From NCBI RefSeq assembly GCF_030700285.1, contig NZ_JAUYZJ010000008.1:62001-126000 (forward strand): DNA of 64,000 bases. Direction: 5' to 3'. The notes beneath the pieces were generated by a model. The model was not told the origin of the DNA. It did not search any database and saw only the letters and a program-made list of their open reading frames with translations. Source of the DNA: Methylobacterium sp. NEAU K. Lineage in GTDB: Bacteria; Pseudomonadota; Alphaproteobacteria; Rhizobiales; Beijerinckiaceae. A program made the position numbers and the translations under genes. This document shows, in pieces, positions 25,359 through 34,669 of this stretch. Within the stretch, counting starts at the first letter, position 1. Every line of letters starts with the position of its first letter.

Positions 25359-28300
25359 ATGCGTTTCGCCCATTTCTTCGTCGACAGGCCGATCTTCGCG
25401 TCCGTCACGTCGATCGTTTTCCTGATCCTCGGCTTCGTGGCCTACGAGAGCCTGCCGGTCTCGCAATATCCCGAGATCGTGCCGCCGACCGTGACCGTGC
25501 GCGCCTCCTACCCCGGCGCCAACGCCGAGACCGTGGCCGCCACCATCGCGACGCCGATCGAGCAGGAGGTCAACGGCGTCGACAACATGCTGTACATGAC
25601 GTCGTTGTCGACCAACGACGGCAACATGCTGCTGACCGTGACCTTCAAGGTCGGCACTAACCTCGATATCGCCAACGTGCTGGTGCAGAACCGGCTCTCG
25701 GTGGCGCAGCCGCGGCTGCCGCCGGACGTGCGCAACCTCGGCGTGACAGTGCGCAAGGCCTCGCCCGACCTGATGCTGGTCGTGCACCTGCTCTCGCCCA
25801 ACAAGACCTACGACCAGAACTACCTCGCCAACTACATCTATCTGAACATCCGTGACGAGCTGCTGCGCCTCGACGGCGTCGGCGACATCACGATCTTCGG
25901 CGGTAACGAATACGCCGAGCGCATCTGGGTCGATCCGAACAAGCTCGCCGCCTACGGCCTCTCGGTGACCGACGTCACCACGGCGCTGCAGGAGCAGAAC
26001 GTTCAGGTGGCGGCCGGCCAGCTCAACGGGCCGCCGGCGGCCAGGGGCGAGGCGTTCCAGCTCGTCGTTCAGTCGCAGGCGCGCTTCAAGACCCCAGAAC
26101 AATTCGCCGAGGTCATCATCAAGGCCCAGGACGGGCGCCTCGTCCGGGTCAAGGACATCGCCCGCGTCGAGATGGGCCAGAAGGATTACACGACCAACTC
26201 CTACCTCAACGACACGCCCGCGGTGGGCATCGGCGCGTTCCAGCGGCCCGGCACCAACGCCCTCGATGCGGCCGCCTCGGTCAAGAAGGTGATGGAGGTT
26301 GTCAAGAAGAACTTCCCGCCGGATGTCGAGTACCGGATCGCCTACAATCCGACCGAGTTCATCGAGGAATCGATCCAGGAGGTCTACAAGACCCTGTTCG
26401 AGGCGGTCGGCCTCGTCGTGATCGTGGTGCTGGTGTTCCTTCAGAGCTGGCGGACTGCCCTGATCCCGGTCATCGCGATTCCGGTCTCGCTGATCGGCAC
26501 CTTCGCGGCGATGGCGGCCTTCGGGTTCTCGCTCAACAACCTGACCCTGTTCGGGCTCGTGCTCGCCATCGGCATCGTTGTCGACGACGCCATCGTCGTG
26601 GTGGAAAACGTCGAGCGCAACATGGCCGAGGGCCTGTCGCCGGGCGACGCCGCCCACAAGACCATGGACGAGGTCGGGGGCGCGGTCATCGCCATCGCGC
26701 TGGTGCTTGCCGCGGTGTTCGTGCCGACGGCGTTCATCCCGGGCATCTCCGGCCAGTTCTACAAGCAGTTCGCGCTCACCATCGCGGCCTCGACCCTCAT
26801 CTCCGCATTCAATTCGCTCACCCTGTCCCCCGCGCTCTGCAAGCTGTTGCTCGTGCCGCATCACGCGCGCAAGGAGCCGAAATTCTTCCTGACCCGGTTC
26901 GTGAACTGGCTCGCCAATGGGTTCAACCGGGCCTTCGACGCTACCTCCAACTTCTACGGCCGGACGATCCGCGTGCTGACGGGCGGGTTTGTTGGGCTCG
27001 TGGCGATGCTGCTGGTCTACGCAGCTGTGATCGCCGGCACGCTGCACCTCGCGCAGACGACACCCACGGGCTTCATCCCGGACCAGGACCAGGGCTACCT
27101 GATCGGAGTCGTCCAGCTTCCCTCCGGCGCGTCCCTCGACCGCACCACGGACGTGATCCTGCGCGCGGCCAAGCAGGCCCGGACCGTCGACGGCGTGGCC
27201 AACGCGGTGATCATTGCCGGCTTCGATGGTGCGACCTTCACCAACACCACCAACGCCGGCGTGATGTTCCTGACCCTCAAAGGGGCCAAGGAGCGCGCCG
27301 CGGAGGGACGTACAGCCGCGGTGATCACCGGCGATGTGCTCAAGGCGACCTCCGACATCCAGGAAGCCCGGGTGATCGTGATTCCGCCTCCGCCCGTCCG
27401 CGGTCTCGGCAGCGGCGGCGGCTTCAAGATGCAGATCGAGAGCCGCCAATCCTCCGAGATCGGCCCGCTGATGGCCGCGGCCGGCGAGGTGATCGGTCAG
27501 GCGAACCAGAGCGCGGACGTGCAGCGCGTGTTCACGACCTTCGACAACTCGACGCCGCAACTCTTCCTCGACATCGACCGCACCGTCGCCCGCATGCTCG
27601 ACGTGCCGCTGGCCAACGTGTTCTCCTCGGTCCAGGCGGATCTCGGCGGCACCTACGTCAACGACTTCAACACCCTGGGCCGCATCTACCAGGTGCGCCT
27701 ACAGGGCGATGCGGCCTTCCGCAGCTCGATCCAGGACATCTCGCAGATCAAAGTACGCTCCTCCACAGGCGCACTGGTGCCGATGGGCACGCTCGCCTCC
27801 GTGCGCGACGTGACCGGGCCCCAGATCGTGCAGCGGTTCAACCTGTACTACTCGGTCCCGGTGCAGGGCGTGGCAAAACCGGGGGTCTCCACCGGACAGG
27901 CTTTGACCGCCATGGAGGAGATCGCCAAGAAGGCGCTCCCCGAGGGCTACGCCTACGACTGGACCGAGATCGCCTACCAGCAGAAGGCCGCGAGCGGGAC
28001 GGCCGGAGCCGTCTTCGCTCTCGGCGTACTGCTGGTCTTCCTGGTGCTCGCCGCGCAATACGAATCCTGGGCGCTGCCCCTGGCGATCCTGCTGGTCGTG
28101 CCCACGGGCGTGCTCGCGGCCCTGGCCGGAGTGCAACTCCGCGGCCAGGACAACAACATCCTGACCCAGATCGGCCTGATCGTGCTGATCGGCCTCGCGG
28201 CCAAGAACGCGATCCTGATCGTCGAGTTCGCGCACGACATCGAGCAGCGCGAGCACCGGGGTCCGGTCGAGGCGGCGGTGGAAGCCTGTCGGCTCCGCCT

Positions 28301-28556
28301 GCGCCCGATCCTGATGACTGCCTTCGCGTTCATCCTCGGCACCCTGCCGCTGGTGATCGCCACCGGCCCCGGCGCGGAGATGCGCCAGGCTCTGGGTACG
28401 GCGGTGTTCTTCGGGATGATCGGCGCGACCTTCTTCGGCCTGTTCCTGACGCCGGTATTCTACGTGGTGATCCGGCACTTCTCGCTCTGGCTCGGCCGCC
28501 TGCGGCGCAAGCCGTCGCACGACGACCACGGCGGGGCAGCACCCGCCCACGGCTGA
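25359..28556 (+). CDS. RND (HAE1/AcrB-type) multidrug efflux pump
   Basis: 1065 aa, full length. It starts MRFAHFFVDRPIFASV, typical of HAE1 pumps. The paired proton-relay Asp residues in TM4 are present (GIVVDDAIVVVENVERNMAEG, broken as GIVVDDAIVVV / ENVERN), as is the partner Lys in TM10 (GLAAKNAILIVEFA). Two large periplasmic loops and 12 helices are apparent. It exports hydrophobic compounds by proton antiport, with the adaptor encoded upstream. The protein resembles the AcrB/MexF type rather than the heavy-metal CusA type. Substrates cannot be inferred. Confidence 0.95.
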   Translation: MRFAHFFVDRPIFASVTSIVFLILGFVAYESLPVSQYPEIVPPTVTVRASYPGANAETVAATIATPIEQEVNGVDNMLYMTSLSTNDGNMLLTVTFKVGTNLDIANVLVQNRLSVAQPRLPPDVRNLGVTVRKASPDLMLVVHLLSPNKTYDQNYLANYIYLNIRDELLRLDGVGDITIFGGNEYAERIWVDPNKLAAYGLSVTDVTTALQEQNVQVAAGQLNGPPAARGEAFQLVVQSQARFKTPEQFAEVIIKAQDGRLVRVKDIARVEMGQKDYTTNSYLNDTPAVGIGAFQRPGTNALDAAASVKKVMEVVKKNFPPDVEYRIAYNPTEFIEESIQEVYKTLFEAVGLVVIVVLVFLQSWRTALIPVIAIPVSLIGTFAAMAAFGFSLNNLTLFGLVLAIGIVVDDAIVVVENVERNMAEGLSPGDAAHKTMDEVGGAVIAIALVLAAVFVPTAFIPGISGQFYKQFALTIAASTLISAFNSLTLSPALCKLLLVPHHARKEPKFFLTRFVNWLANGFNRAFDATSNFYGRTIRVLTGGFVGLVAMLLVYAAVIAGTLHLAQTTPTGFIPDQDQGYLIGVVQLPSGASLDRTTDVILRAAKQARTVDGVANAVIIAGFDGATFTNTTNAGVMFLTLKGAKERAAEGRTAAVITGDVLKATSDIQEARVIVIPPPPVRGLGSGGGFKMQIESRQSSEIGPLMAAAGEVIGQANQSADVQRVFTTFDNSTPQLFLDIDRTVARMLDVPLANVFSSVQADLGGTYVNDFNTLGRIYQVRLQGDAAFRSSIQDISQIKVRSSTGALVPMGTLASVRDVTGPQIVQRFNLYYSVPVQGVAKPGVSTGQALTAMEEIAKKALPEGYAYDWTEIAYQQKAASGTAGAVFALGVLLVFLVLAAQYESWALPLAILLVVPTGVLAALAGVQLRGQDNNILTQIGLIVLIGLAAKNAILIVEFAHDIEQREHRGPVEAAVEACRLRLRPILMTAFAFILGTLPLVIATGPGAEMRQALGTAVFFGMIGATFFGLFLTPVFYVVIRHFSLWLGRLRRKPSHDDHGGAAPAHG

Positions 28557-28680
28557 AGAGAGCTGCCGGAAGCTGCCGGCGGATCACAAGGCTGCGCAGC
28601 CGGGAGCCGCGCCCGATCCTGACCGGTCGGGGGCGGCTCCTGCGCGACGGGGGCCATCCGCCGGTGTAGAGGCTTGCGCC

Positions 28681-29199
28681 ATGCACCTCCTCGGCCGCCT
28701 CCTCCTCGCAGCCTTCGCGCTCCTGCTCGCGGTGCCCGCGGGCGCCGCAATCCTCGTGCTGGCGCTCCTCGTCGATCCCGCGGCGAATGCGTGGCTGACC
28801 GGCGGGGCGCTCGCCACCGTCGACATGGCCCTGTCCGACCTCTCCGCGGGCCTCCCGCCGGAAGGGCTCGCCCTGCTGGTGGCCGGCCTCGCCAAGGCGC
28901 TGTTCGTCCTGCTGTTCGTTCCGCCGGCCCTGGTCGGTCTCGGCGGCGAGATCCTCGGTCGGCGCGGCCTCCTCTGGTACGGCGCCGGATCCGGTCTGCT
29001 GACAGCCGCCCTACCCTGGCTCACCCGCGGCGTGCCACGGCCTGAGGCGACCGGACGGGACCCGAGCCTCCTGCTCGCGGAGGCGCGCCTGACGCTGATT
29101 CTCTTCCTCGTCGGCGCGAGCGCCGGCCTCGTCTACTGGCTGGTGGCGGGGCGCAGCGCCGGGCCGTCCCGGGGCGATCGTGATGACGGAAGCGCCTGA
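28681..29199 (+). CDS. Hypothetical membrane protein, 172 aa
   Basis: Four hydrophobic helices are visible (~5-30, ~58-85, ~95-112, ~130-150), Leu/Ala/Gly-rich, with a charged C-terminal tail (RGDRDDGSA). The ATG at 28681 is the first in frame. It sits 124 bp after the RND pump and 81 bp before the acyltransferase, all on the plus strand. No family recognised; an accessory membrane role is possible but unsupported. Confidence 0.65.
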   Translation: MHLLGRLLLAAFALLLAVPAGAAILVLALLVDPAANAWLTGGALATVDMALSDLSAGLPPEGLALLVAGLAKALFVLLFVPPALVGLGGEILGRRGLLWYGAGSGLLTAALPWLTRGVPRPEATGRDPSLLLAEARLTLILFLVGASAGLVYWLVAGRSAGPSRGDRDDGSA

Positions 29200-29280
29200 T
29201 CCAAGGCATCCGTCGAACCGGCCGCGCTTGGCCGCGGACGTCTGCCCGCGCTAGAGGGAACCGCCACGAAGCGGATCCCG

Positions 29281-30060
29281 ATGCTCGCCCTGCGCTCTCT
29301 CACCTTCAACGTCTGCTTCTACGCCGTCACGACGCTGCTCGCGATCGGTGGCTTGCCCGCGGTGGTCTCCCACCGCGCAGTGCTGCGGCTGGCCCAAATC
29401 TGGGGACGGATCACCCTGTGGCTGCTGCGCGTGGTTGCCGGCACGCGGGTCGAGTTTCGCGGCCTCGAGAACATCCCGGAGGGGCCGCTGCTGATCGCGG
29501 CCAAGCACCAGTCGGCCCTGGAGACGCTGGCGCTCTGCACCCTGTTCCCGGACTTCGCCTATATCCTCAAGCGCGAGCTGCTGTTCATCCCGCTGATCGG
29601 CTGGTACCTGTCCCGCAGCGGCATGGTGGCGATCGACCGCTCCAGGGGCGCCCGGGCAATGAGCTTGATGAACGCCGCCGCTGCGAGTGCGATCGGCCAA
29701 GGCCGCCAACTCATCATCTTCCCCGAGGGGACGCGCCGCGCGGTCGGAGCTCCGCCGTCCTACAAACAGGGTCTATCGCACCTCTACGTGGCGTTGAAGG
29801 TGCCCTGCCTGCCGGTGGCGCTGAACACCGGCCTGTTCTGGTCACGCAACAGCCTCCTCCGCCGGCCCGGAACGGCCGTGATTCACTTTCTGGAGCCGAT
29901 CCCGCCCGGACTGCCGCGCCAGGATTTCCAGGCCCTCGCGCAAGAGCGAATCGAGGCGGCCTCGAACGCCCTGGTGGAGGGCGGGCTTCACGGGCTCGCC
30001 GCCGAGGGCCATCCGGCTCCGGCCGCCGAGGCATCCGCCGCGGCTGCACCCCGGCGCTGA
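29281..30060 (+). CDS. Lysophospholipid acyltransferase (PlsC-type)
   Basis: 259 aa with an N-terminal membrane segment. The acyltransferase blocks are AAKHQSALETL (catalytic His; the usual HxxxxD appears as HQSALE) and IIFPEGTRRAVG, followed by PCLPVALNTG. The family adds the second acyl chain to lysophosphatidic acid or remodels lysolipids at the inner membrane. Having Glu at the end of motif I is a tolerated variant. Whether this is the essential plsC or a paralogue cannot be decided. Confidence 0.88.
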   Translation: MLALRSLTFNVCFYAVTTLLAIGGLPAVVSHRAVLRLAQIWGRITLWLLRVVAGTRVEFRGLENIPEGPLLIAAKHQSALETLALCTLFPDFAYILKRELLFIPLIGWYLSRSGMVAIDRSRGARAMSLMNAAAASAIGQGRQLIIFPEGTRRAVGAPPSYKQGLSHLYVALKVPCLPVALNTGLFWSRNSLLRRPGTAVIHFLEPIPPGLPRQDFQALAQERIEAASNALVEGGLHGLAAEGHPAPAAEASAAAAPRR

Positions 30061-30210
30061 ATATCCCGGCGCGTCGTGTCGGGATTCCTGGGTCGGAGCG
30101 CCGCGGTGTAGCGGCGTCTGGTGCTTGTGGATAACTCACCCGAACACCACATCCTTGCTGCGGAACGTCGCGCTTGACGCCTGTGGATATCGCGCGCTAG
30201 GTTGGAACAA

Positions 30211-30657
30211 ATGGCGAACAGACGAGCCCTGTCCTGGTCGGCCGCGCTTCGCGACCTCAAGGACGATCGCACGCGGAGACAGGATGTGCGTGAAGAACGC
30301 CTCAAGACGACCGCCGGCCTGCGCGGTTCGCCCGCGCTCCCGCTCTCGGCGTGGCGCGGACGCTCGGGCCGCCGCTATGTGGTCGGGATCCATCCGGCCG
30401 GCGGCTTCGACCTTGACGAGATGGCGGAGGCGGTGGTGATCGCCGTGCGCCGCGACAATGCCGGCATTGCCGAGATGGTGTCGGTCGCGACCTCGGCCGA
30501 GAGCCCGCGCGACCACCTCCGGCGGACATGGCTCGACCGGGTTCGCCGCCGAGGTGCCACCGAGATGCATGTGCATCGCCTCGCCGAGGGCGAGGCCGAA
30601 CGGGTGGCGATCGTTCAGGACCTGCAGGTCGATACGATCGAGCCGGCACAGGTCTGA
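30211..30657 (+). CDS. Hypothetical protein, 148 aa
   Basis: A basic N-terminal part (RRTRRQDVREERLK style) precedes a compact region with RRYVVGIHPAGGFDLDEMAEAV and EMHVHRLAEGEAER that reads as a folded domain. The ATG at 30211 is chosen over a TTG at 30202; the ribosome binding site is weak. A minus-strand frame of similar length (30136-30678) is lower quality. It precedes the DUF2125 gene by 113 bp. No family recognised. Confidence 0.5.
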   Translation: MANRRALSWSAALRDLKDDRTRRQDVREERLKTTAGLRGSPALPLSAWRGRSGRRYVVGIHPAGGFDLDEMAEAVVIAVRRDNAGIAEMVSVATSAESPRDHLRRTWLDRVRRRGATEMHVHRLAEGEAERVAIVQDLQVDTIEPAQV

Positions 30658-30770
30658 CCCGGAAGGGGTCTCGGTCACGGTCGACCGGGGCCGGTTCCGC
30701 CCCAGTTTCGCCCCGTGCGTGGCCTCAAGGCGGGGTCGTAAGGCCCCTGAGCGGGGCGCGTGGTGGGGGA

Positions 30771-31886
30771 ATGGGACGCATGACGCAGGATCGGACGCAG
30801 CCGGGCAGCGGCGCGCAGGCGTTGCCGTCGCGGACTTCAGGGCGTTTCCGGATCGGGTTGTTCCTGCCCTACATCTTGCTGGCGCTCGTCGCGGTCGCTT
30901 GGTCGGCCGGCTGGTTCTGGATCCGCGGTCGCGCGGCGAGTGAGATCGACGGCTGGGTTGCCCGCGAGGCGGCGGCCGGCCGCAACTGGACCTGTGCCGA
31001 CCGGAGGCTTGCCGGCTACCCGTTCCGGATCGAGCTGCGCTGCAGCGCCGTCACCCTCGAGCGCTCCGACGGCCGGTTCCGACTCGGCCCGTCCACCGCG
31101 GTGGCGCAGATCTACGAGCCGCGCCTCGTCCTGTTCGAAAGCGCTGGACCCTTCCATGTCGAGCAGGGCGCGCTGAGCGGGGAGGTAACCTGGAGCGGGA
31201 TCCAAGGTAGCTTCCACGGCGCCTCGGATGGCTTCAGTCGCGTCTCCCTTGTGGTGGACCGTCCGAACGTCACCGTCACCGGGGCCGATCCCGGACCGAT
31301 CTCGGTCGCGGGCCGGCACCTGGAGCTGCATGGTAGGCCGACGCCCGGACGTTACGAATCCGAAGGGGCAGTCGACGTGAGCCTGCGCTTCGCGCAGGCC
31401 GAGGTTCCGCAACTCGACGCGCTCACCGGCAACCCGGCTCCGGCCGACCTATCGCTCGATGCGATCCTCACTCATGCGACCGTGCTGAGGACTGGGGCGG
31501 TGGCGCGGGAACTCGATCGCTGGCGCGGCGCCGGCGGCGCTCTCGATCTCACGTCCCTGTCGCTCGCCAAGGGCGCTCAGCGCGTCCAGGCGACGGGCGA
31601 ACTCGCGCTGGACGCCGCTCACCGTCCCGCCGGGCAGCTCGACCTTCGGGCTGCGGGCGTCGATGCTTTGGTGGGCAGCATCGTCGGTCAGCGCTTCGGG
31701 TCGGACAAGGGCGCCCTGGTCGGCCAGCTCGTGGGCGGTCTCCTGGGCCTGAGCCGACAGCCCGGCCCGGACGCGCGGGCGGATGCTGAGCCGCTGAAGC
31801 CCCTTCCGCCCCTCAAGCTCGTCAACGGGCGTCTGGTCTTCAGCGGATTTCCGATTCCGAACGTCTACCTGCCGGCCCTGTACTAG
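30771..31886 (+). CDS. DUF2125 membrane-anchored protein
   Basis: 371 aa. One N-terminal helix (IGLFLPYILLALVAVAWSAG, ~24-43) precedes a long beta-rich periplasmic domain. DUF2125 landmarks are EIDGWVAREAAAGRNWTC, the GYPFRIELRC motif, and a C-terminal PPLKLVNGRLVFSGFPI. The family is conserved in alphaproteobacteria and has no assigned function. ATG at 30771 follows GGGGGA; ATG at 30780 is also possible. It lies 83 bp upstream of trpF on the same strand. Confidence 0.85.
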   Translation: MGRMTQDRTQPGSGAQALPSRTSGRFRIGLFLPYILLALVAVAWSAGWFWIRGRAASEIDGWVAREAAAGRNWTCADRRLAGYPFRIELRCSAVTLERSDGRFRLGPSTAVAQIYEPRLVLFESAGPFHVEQGALSGEVTWSGIQGSFHGASDGFSRVSLVVDRPNVTVTGADPGPISVAGRHLELHGRPTPGRYESEGAVDVSLRFAQAEVPQLDALTGNPAPADLSLDAILTHATVLRTGAVARELDRWRGAGGALDLTSLSLAKGAQRVQATGELALDAAHRPAGQLDLRAAGVDALVGSIVGQRFGSDKGALVGQLVGGLLGLSRQPGPDARADAEPLKPLPPLKLVNGRLVFSGFPIPNVYLPALY

Positions 31887-31969
31887 ACGGCCTCCGCCCT
31901 CGACCCGCGTGCGGGAAAAGATGCGGAACCGGCTCTGATCGTAATCCCGCGATCGGCTATAACGCGCCC

Positions 31970-32632
31970 ATGACTTCGAAAACGATCCCGCCGGCCCGCA
32001 TCAAGATCTGCGGCCTCAGCACCGCCGCCACCCTGGCGGCCGCGCTCGATGCCGGCGTGGACTGGATCGGTCTGGTGCATTTCCCGCGCAGCCCGCGGCA
32101 CGTGGACTTCGCCCGGGCCGCCGCCCTGTCGGCCCTCGCCCGCGGGCGGGCCCAGCGCGTGGTCCTGCTGGTCGATCCGGACGACGCCCTGGTGACGGCC
32201 GCCATCGAGTCCGCTGATCCGGACCTGATCCAGCTGCATGGTCATGAGAGCCCCGCCCGCGTCGCGGCTGTTCGTGCCCTGGCCAAGCGCCCAGTGATGA
32301 AGGCGCTGGGTGTCGAGACCCGCGCGGACCTGGAAAGCGTGCCGGCCTACGCCGCCGTCGCCGACCGGATCCTGCTGGACGCCAAGGCGCCGCCCGAGGC
32401 CGCTCTGCCCGGGGGCAACGGCCGTTGCTTCGACTGGACGATCCTCACGGGCGCCGATCTGCCGCCGGGCACGATGCTGTCGGGCGGCCTCGATGCCGGG
32501 AATGTCGGTGCGGCGCTCGCTCGCACCGGGCTCGGTGCGGTCGACGTCTCCTCGGGTGTGGAATCCGCGCCCGGCGTCAAGGACCCGGACAGGATCGCGG
32601 CCTTCGTGGCGGCCGTCCGCGCCTCTGGCTGA
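31970..32632 (+). CDS. trpF: Phosphoribosylanthranilate isomerase
   Basis: 220 aa TIM barrel. RIKICGLS at the first strand carries the catalytic Cys; Asp at strand 6 lies in RILLDAKAP; the phosphate site is MLSGGLDAGNV. It performs the third committed step of tryptophan synthesis. trpB and trpA, which often follow trpF in alphaproteobacteria, are not here: the gene converges on lapA with a 10-bp gap. Confidence 0.95.
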   Translation: MTSKTIPPARIKICGLSTAATLAAALDAGVDWIGLVHFPRSPRHVDFARAAALSALARGRAQRVVLLVDPDDALVTAAIESADPDLIQLHGHESPARVAAVRALAKRPVMKALGVETRADLESVPAYAAVADRILLDAKAPPEAALPGGNGRCFDWTILTGADLPPGTMLSGGLDAGNVGAALARTGLGAVDVSSGVESAPGVKDPDRIAAFVAAVRASG

Positions 32633-32642
32633 AGGCGGCGCG

Positions 32643-33011
32643 CTAGCGCGGTGCCGGCAGAGCTGTGCGGTTCGTGTTGGGAACCGTGTAGGGGCCGGGC
32701 GTCTCGCTGTCCGGCGCGTACGCGCGCAGCCGCGTCGCCTCCCGCTCGTAGCGGTTCGCCTCGCGCCGATGGTAGCGGGCGCGAGCGCGGGTCGTGCCCT
32801 GGCCGAGCCATGTGAACACGCCGCCGACCACGATGCCCAGGGCCACGGCGCCGAACAGGATCGCGTAGAGCGGCAGGTCGACACTGAACACGGGGGCATC
32901 CGCGGTGAACGGATCGAAGGAGAGCTGCACCGGCGCTCGGTTTGCGACCGCCAGCAGGATCACCAATGCGGCGATCGGCAGGAGCAGGAGGCTCTTCAGG
33001 AAACGGATCAT
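32643..33011 (-). CDS. LapA-domain (DUF1049) small membrane protein
   Basis: 122 aa from the ATG at 33011. Two membrane helices (SLLLLPIAALVILLAVAN; YAILFGAVALGIVVGGVF) with the NRAPVQLSFDPF signature between them, then a basic coiled tail (RARYHRREANRYEREATRLRA is the pattern; 21 residues in two runs). It is the LapA/YciS-like family, linked in E. coli to LPS assembly. It follows ihfB by 19 bp, the classic alphaproteobacterial order. Confidence 0.85.
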   Translation of the reverse strand: MIRFLKSLLLLPIAALVILLAVANRAPVQLSFDPFTADAPVFSVDLPLYAILFGAVALGIVVGGVFTWLGQGTTRARARYHRREANRYEREATRLRAYAPDSETPGPYTVPNTNRTALPAPR

Positions 33012-33030
33012 CGCGCTCACAGACCTCTTC

Positions 33031-33342
33031 CTATTCGGCTGCCGACGCGCTCTCGCCGATGCCGGCGGCGTTGAGGCGCTGACGCATCTCCTTCCCGGTC
33101 TTGAACACGGGGATCGCCTTCTCGGACACGGCAACGGCCGCACCGGTGCGCGGGTTGCGTCCCCGCCGCGCTTCACGGCGCTTGACCGAGAAGGCGCCGA
33201 AGCCGCGCAGCTCCACCCGGTCGCCCCGGGCCAGAGCGTCCGAGATGGTGTCGAGGATCGCGTTGACCAGGATCTCGACGTCACGTTGGTAGAGATGCGG
33301 GTTCTGCTCGGCGATCTTGAGGACGAGCTCCGACTTGATCAT
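33031..33342 (-). CDS. ihfB: Integration host factor subunit beta
   Basis: 103 aa, DNABII fold. [17 protein letters not shown] opens the dimerisation helices; the beta-arm has RRGRNPRTG with the DNA-intercalating Pro; it ends [15 protein letters not shown] bends DNA for recombination, replication and sigma-54-dependent promoters. It lies between sppA (51 bp upstream) and lapA (19 bp downstream), consistent with one operon. Confidence 0.95.
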   Translation of the reverse strand: MIKSELVLKIAEQNPHLYQRDVEILVNAILDTISDALARGDRVELRGFGAFSVKRREARRGRNPRTGAAVAVSEKAIPVFKTGKEMRQRLNAAGIGESASAAE

Positions 33343-33393
33343 GGCGTCTGCGTCTTCTCGCGGGATCGGGGCGGGCTTCGTGGACGGGGGCGC

Positions 33394-34356
33394 TCAGGGC
33401 TCCGGTCGCCACAGGACGAGCAGGCCGCCGCTGGCGGTCTCGGCCTGGGCGCCGACGGCCCGCAGGCGCGCGGCGAGGCCTTCGAGACCCAGGAGGTCTG
33501 CACCGATGCCGGCCGCCGACCAGAGCGAGAAATCACTCTCCCTGCGGGGCTTCCAGTCCTTGACCGGGAGATCCTTCGGGACGCCGCGGGTCGTCTCCAG
33601 CCACGCCACGGCCTGACGCTCGCCGCCCAGTTCATCCACGAGCTTGAGGGGTACGCTCTGGCGGCCGCTGAACACCCTTCCGTCAGACACGGCCGTGATC
33701 TGGTTCGCGTCCATGCCCCGGCGCTCGACCACCAAACCCTTGAACCAAGCGTAGGTGTCGCCGACCACGGCTGCGAGGGCAGCGCGCGCCTCCGGGGTAG
33801 TCGGCGTGAAGCCCGACGGCTCGGCCTTGAGCGGCGAGGACTTAACCGACTCGACCTTGACCCCGACCTTGTCCAAGAGCCCCGAAAGATCCGGGTACTG
33901 GAACAGGACGCCGATCGAGCCGACCAGGCTGGTTTCGCGGGCGACGATATGGTCCGCCGCAATGGCGGTGATGTAGGCGCCTGACGCCGCGGTACCATCC
34001 ACGAAAGCGACCAGCGGCTTCTTGGCGGCCAGCGCACGCAGGTTGCGGAAAATCTCTTCCGAACCGGTGGTGGTCCCGCCGGGCGAGTTGATCGAGACGA
34101 CCACACCCTTCACGACATCGGAATCCCCGACCCGCTGCATCAGCTTGGCGGTCGATTCGCTGCCGGCGATGAAGCCCGAGACGGAGATGCGGGCGATCTG
34201 CGGCCGCACCGCGAACGCGCCATCGGCGCCGGTCCGGACCCGGTAGCCGAGGGCGCCCACCGCCACGATCAGGCCGCCGACCCCGACCACACGCCAGAGG
34301 GACAGCTTGCGGCGCAGGCGCCGCCGGTCGATCAGCAGTTCGGCGTCGGCTGCCAT
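33394..34356 (-). CDS. sppA: Signal peptide peptidase SppA, S49 family
   Basis: 320 aa from the ATG at 34356; the frame extends to 34719 but that portion overlaps rpsA. One N-terminal membrane helix (VVGVGGLIVAVGALGYRV) precedes the serine protease domain: INSPGGT oxyanion region, DGTAASGAYITA with the nucleophile Ser, and SVKSSPLKAEP with the catalytic Lys. It degrades cleaved signal peptides in the membrane. This is the short single-domain form that works as an oligomer. Confidence 0.9.
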   Translation of the reverse strand: MAADAELLIDRRRLRRKLSLWRVVGVGGLIVAVGALGYRVRTGADGAFAVRPQIARISVSGFIAGSESTAKLMQRVGDSDVVKGVVVSINSPGGTTTGSEEIFRNLRALAAKKPLVAFVDGTAASGAYITAIAADHIVARETSLVGSIGVLFQYPDLSGLLDKVGVKVESVKSSPLKAEPSGFTPTTPEARAALAAVVGDTYAWFKGLVVERRGMDANQITAVSDGRVFSGRQSVPLKLVDELGGERQAVAWLETTRGVPKDLPVKDWKPRRESDFSLWSAAGIGADLLGLEGLAARLRAVGAQAETASGGLLVLWRPEP

Positions 34357-34578
34357 GCGTACGCTTCCCCTCGCCTCCCCGGTCAACCCCGTCAGGGGTG
34401 CGGGGGTGAGGCCCCGCGCCGGGCAAGTCCTTGGTTTCCTTCGGCTCGCGCGGCCAGAGACACGCGAGGCCGGTGTTCTAGAGCATTTTCCGCGGGCCTG
34501 GATATGGGCCGTGCGAAGAAAATGCGTCGACGTCTCGCCGCGGCCCCGACGCGTTGCACGGCAGCGGGGTGAGGCACG

Positions 34579-34617
34579 AAAAAAAGACCCGCGCGGGACT
34601 GGTGTCCCACGCGAGTC
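34579..34617 (-). terminator. Intrinsic terminator of rpsA
   Basis: On the minus strand GACTCGCGTGGGAC and GTCCCGCGCGGGTC form a 14-bp stem (two G-T wobbles) around an ACCA loop, followed directly by seven T. It lies 53 bp beyond the rpsA stop and before sppA, so it separates the two units. Confidence 0.9.
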
Positions 34618-34637
34618 CTGAGCTTCCGGAAGCCGCC

Positions 34638-34654
34638 GCCCGGCTGAGCCGGGC
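34638..34654. repeat. GC hairpin just after the rpsA stop
   Basis: GCCCGGC, TGA, GCCGGGC. A 7-bp perfect stem without a U-run lies in the region just downstream of the rpsA coding end in minus-strand sense. It could stabilise the transcript 3' end together with the terminator. Confidence 0.35.
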
Positions 34655-34669
34655 AGCGGGAACCAACTC

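Noticed and set aside
25344-28550. Long minus-strand frames across the RND genes
   Set aside because: Antisense shadows of a clear RND pump; composition dominated by Arg/His/Glu, no motifs.
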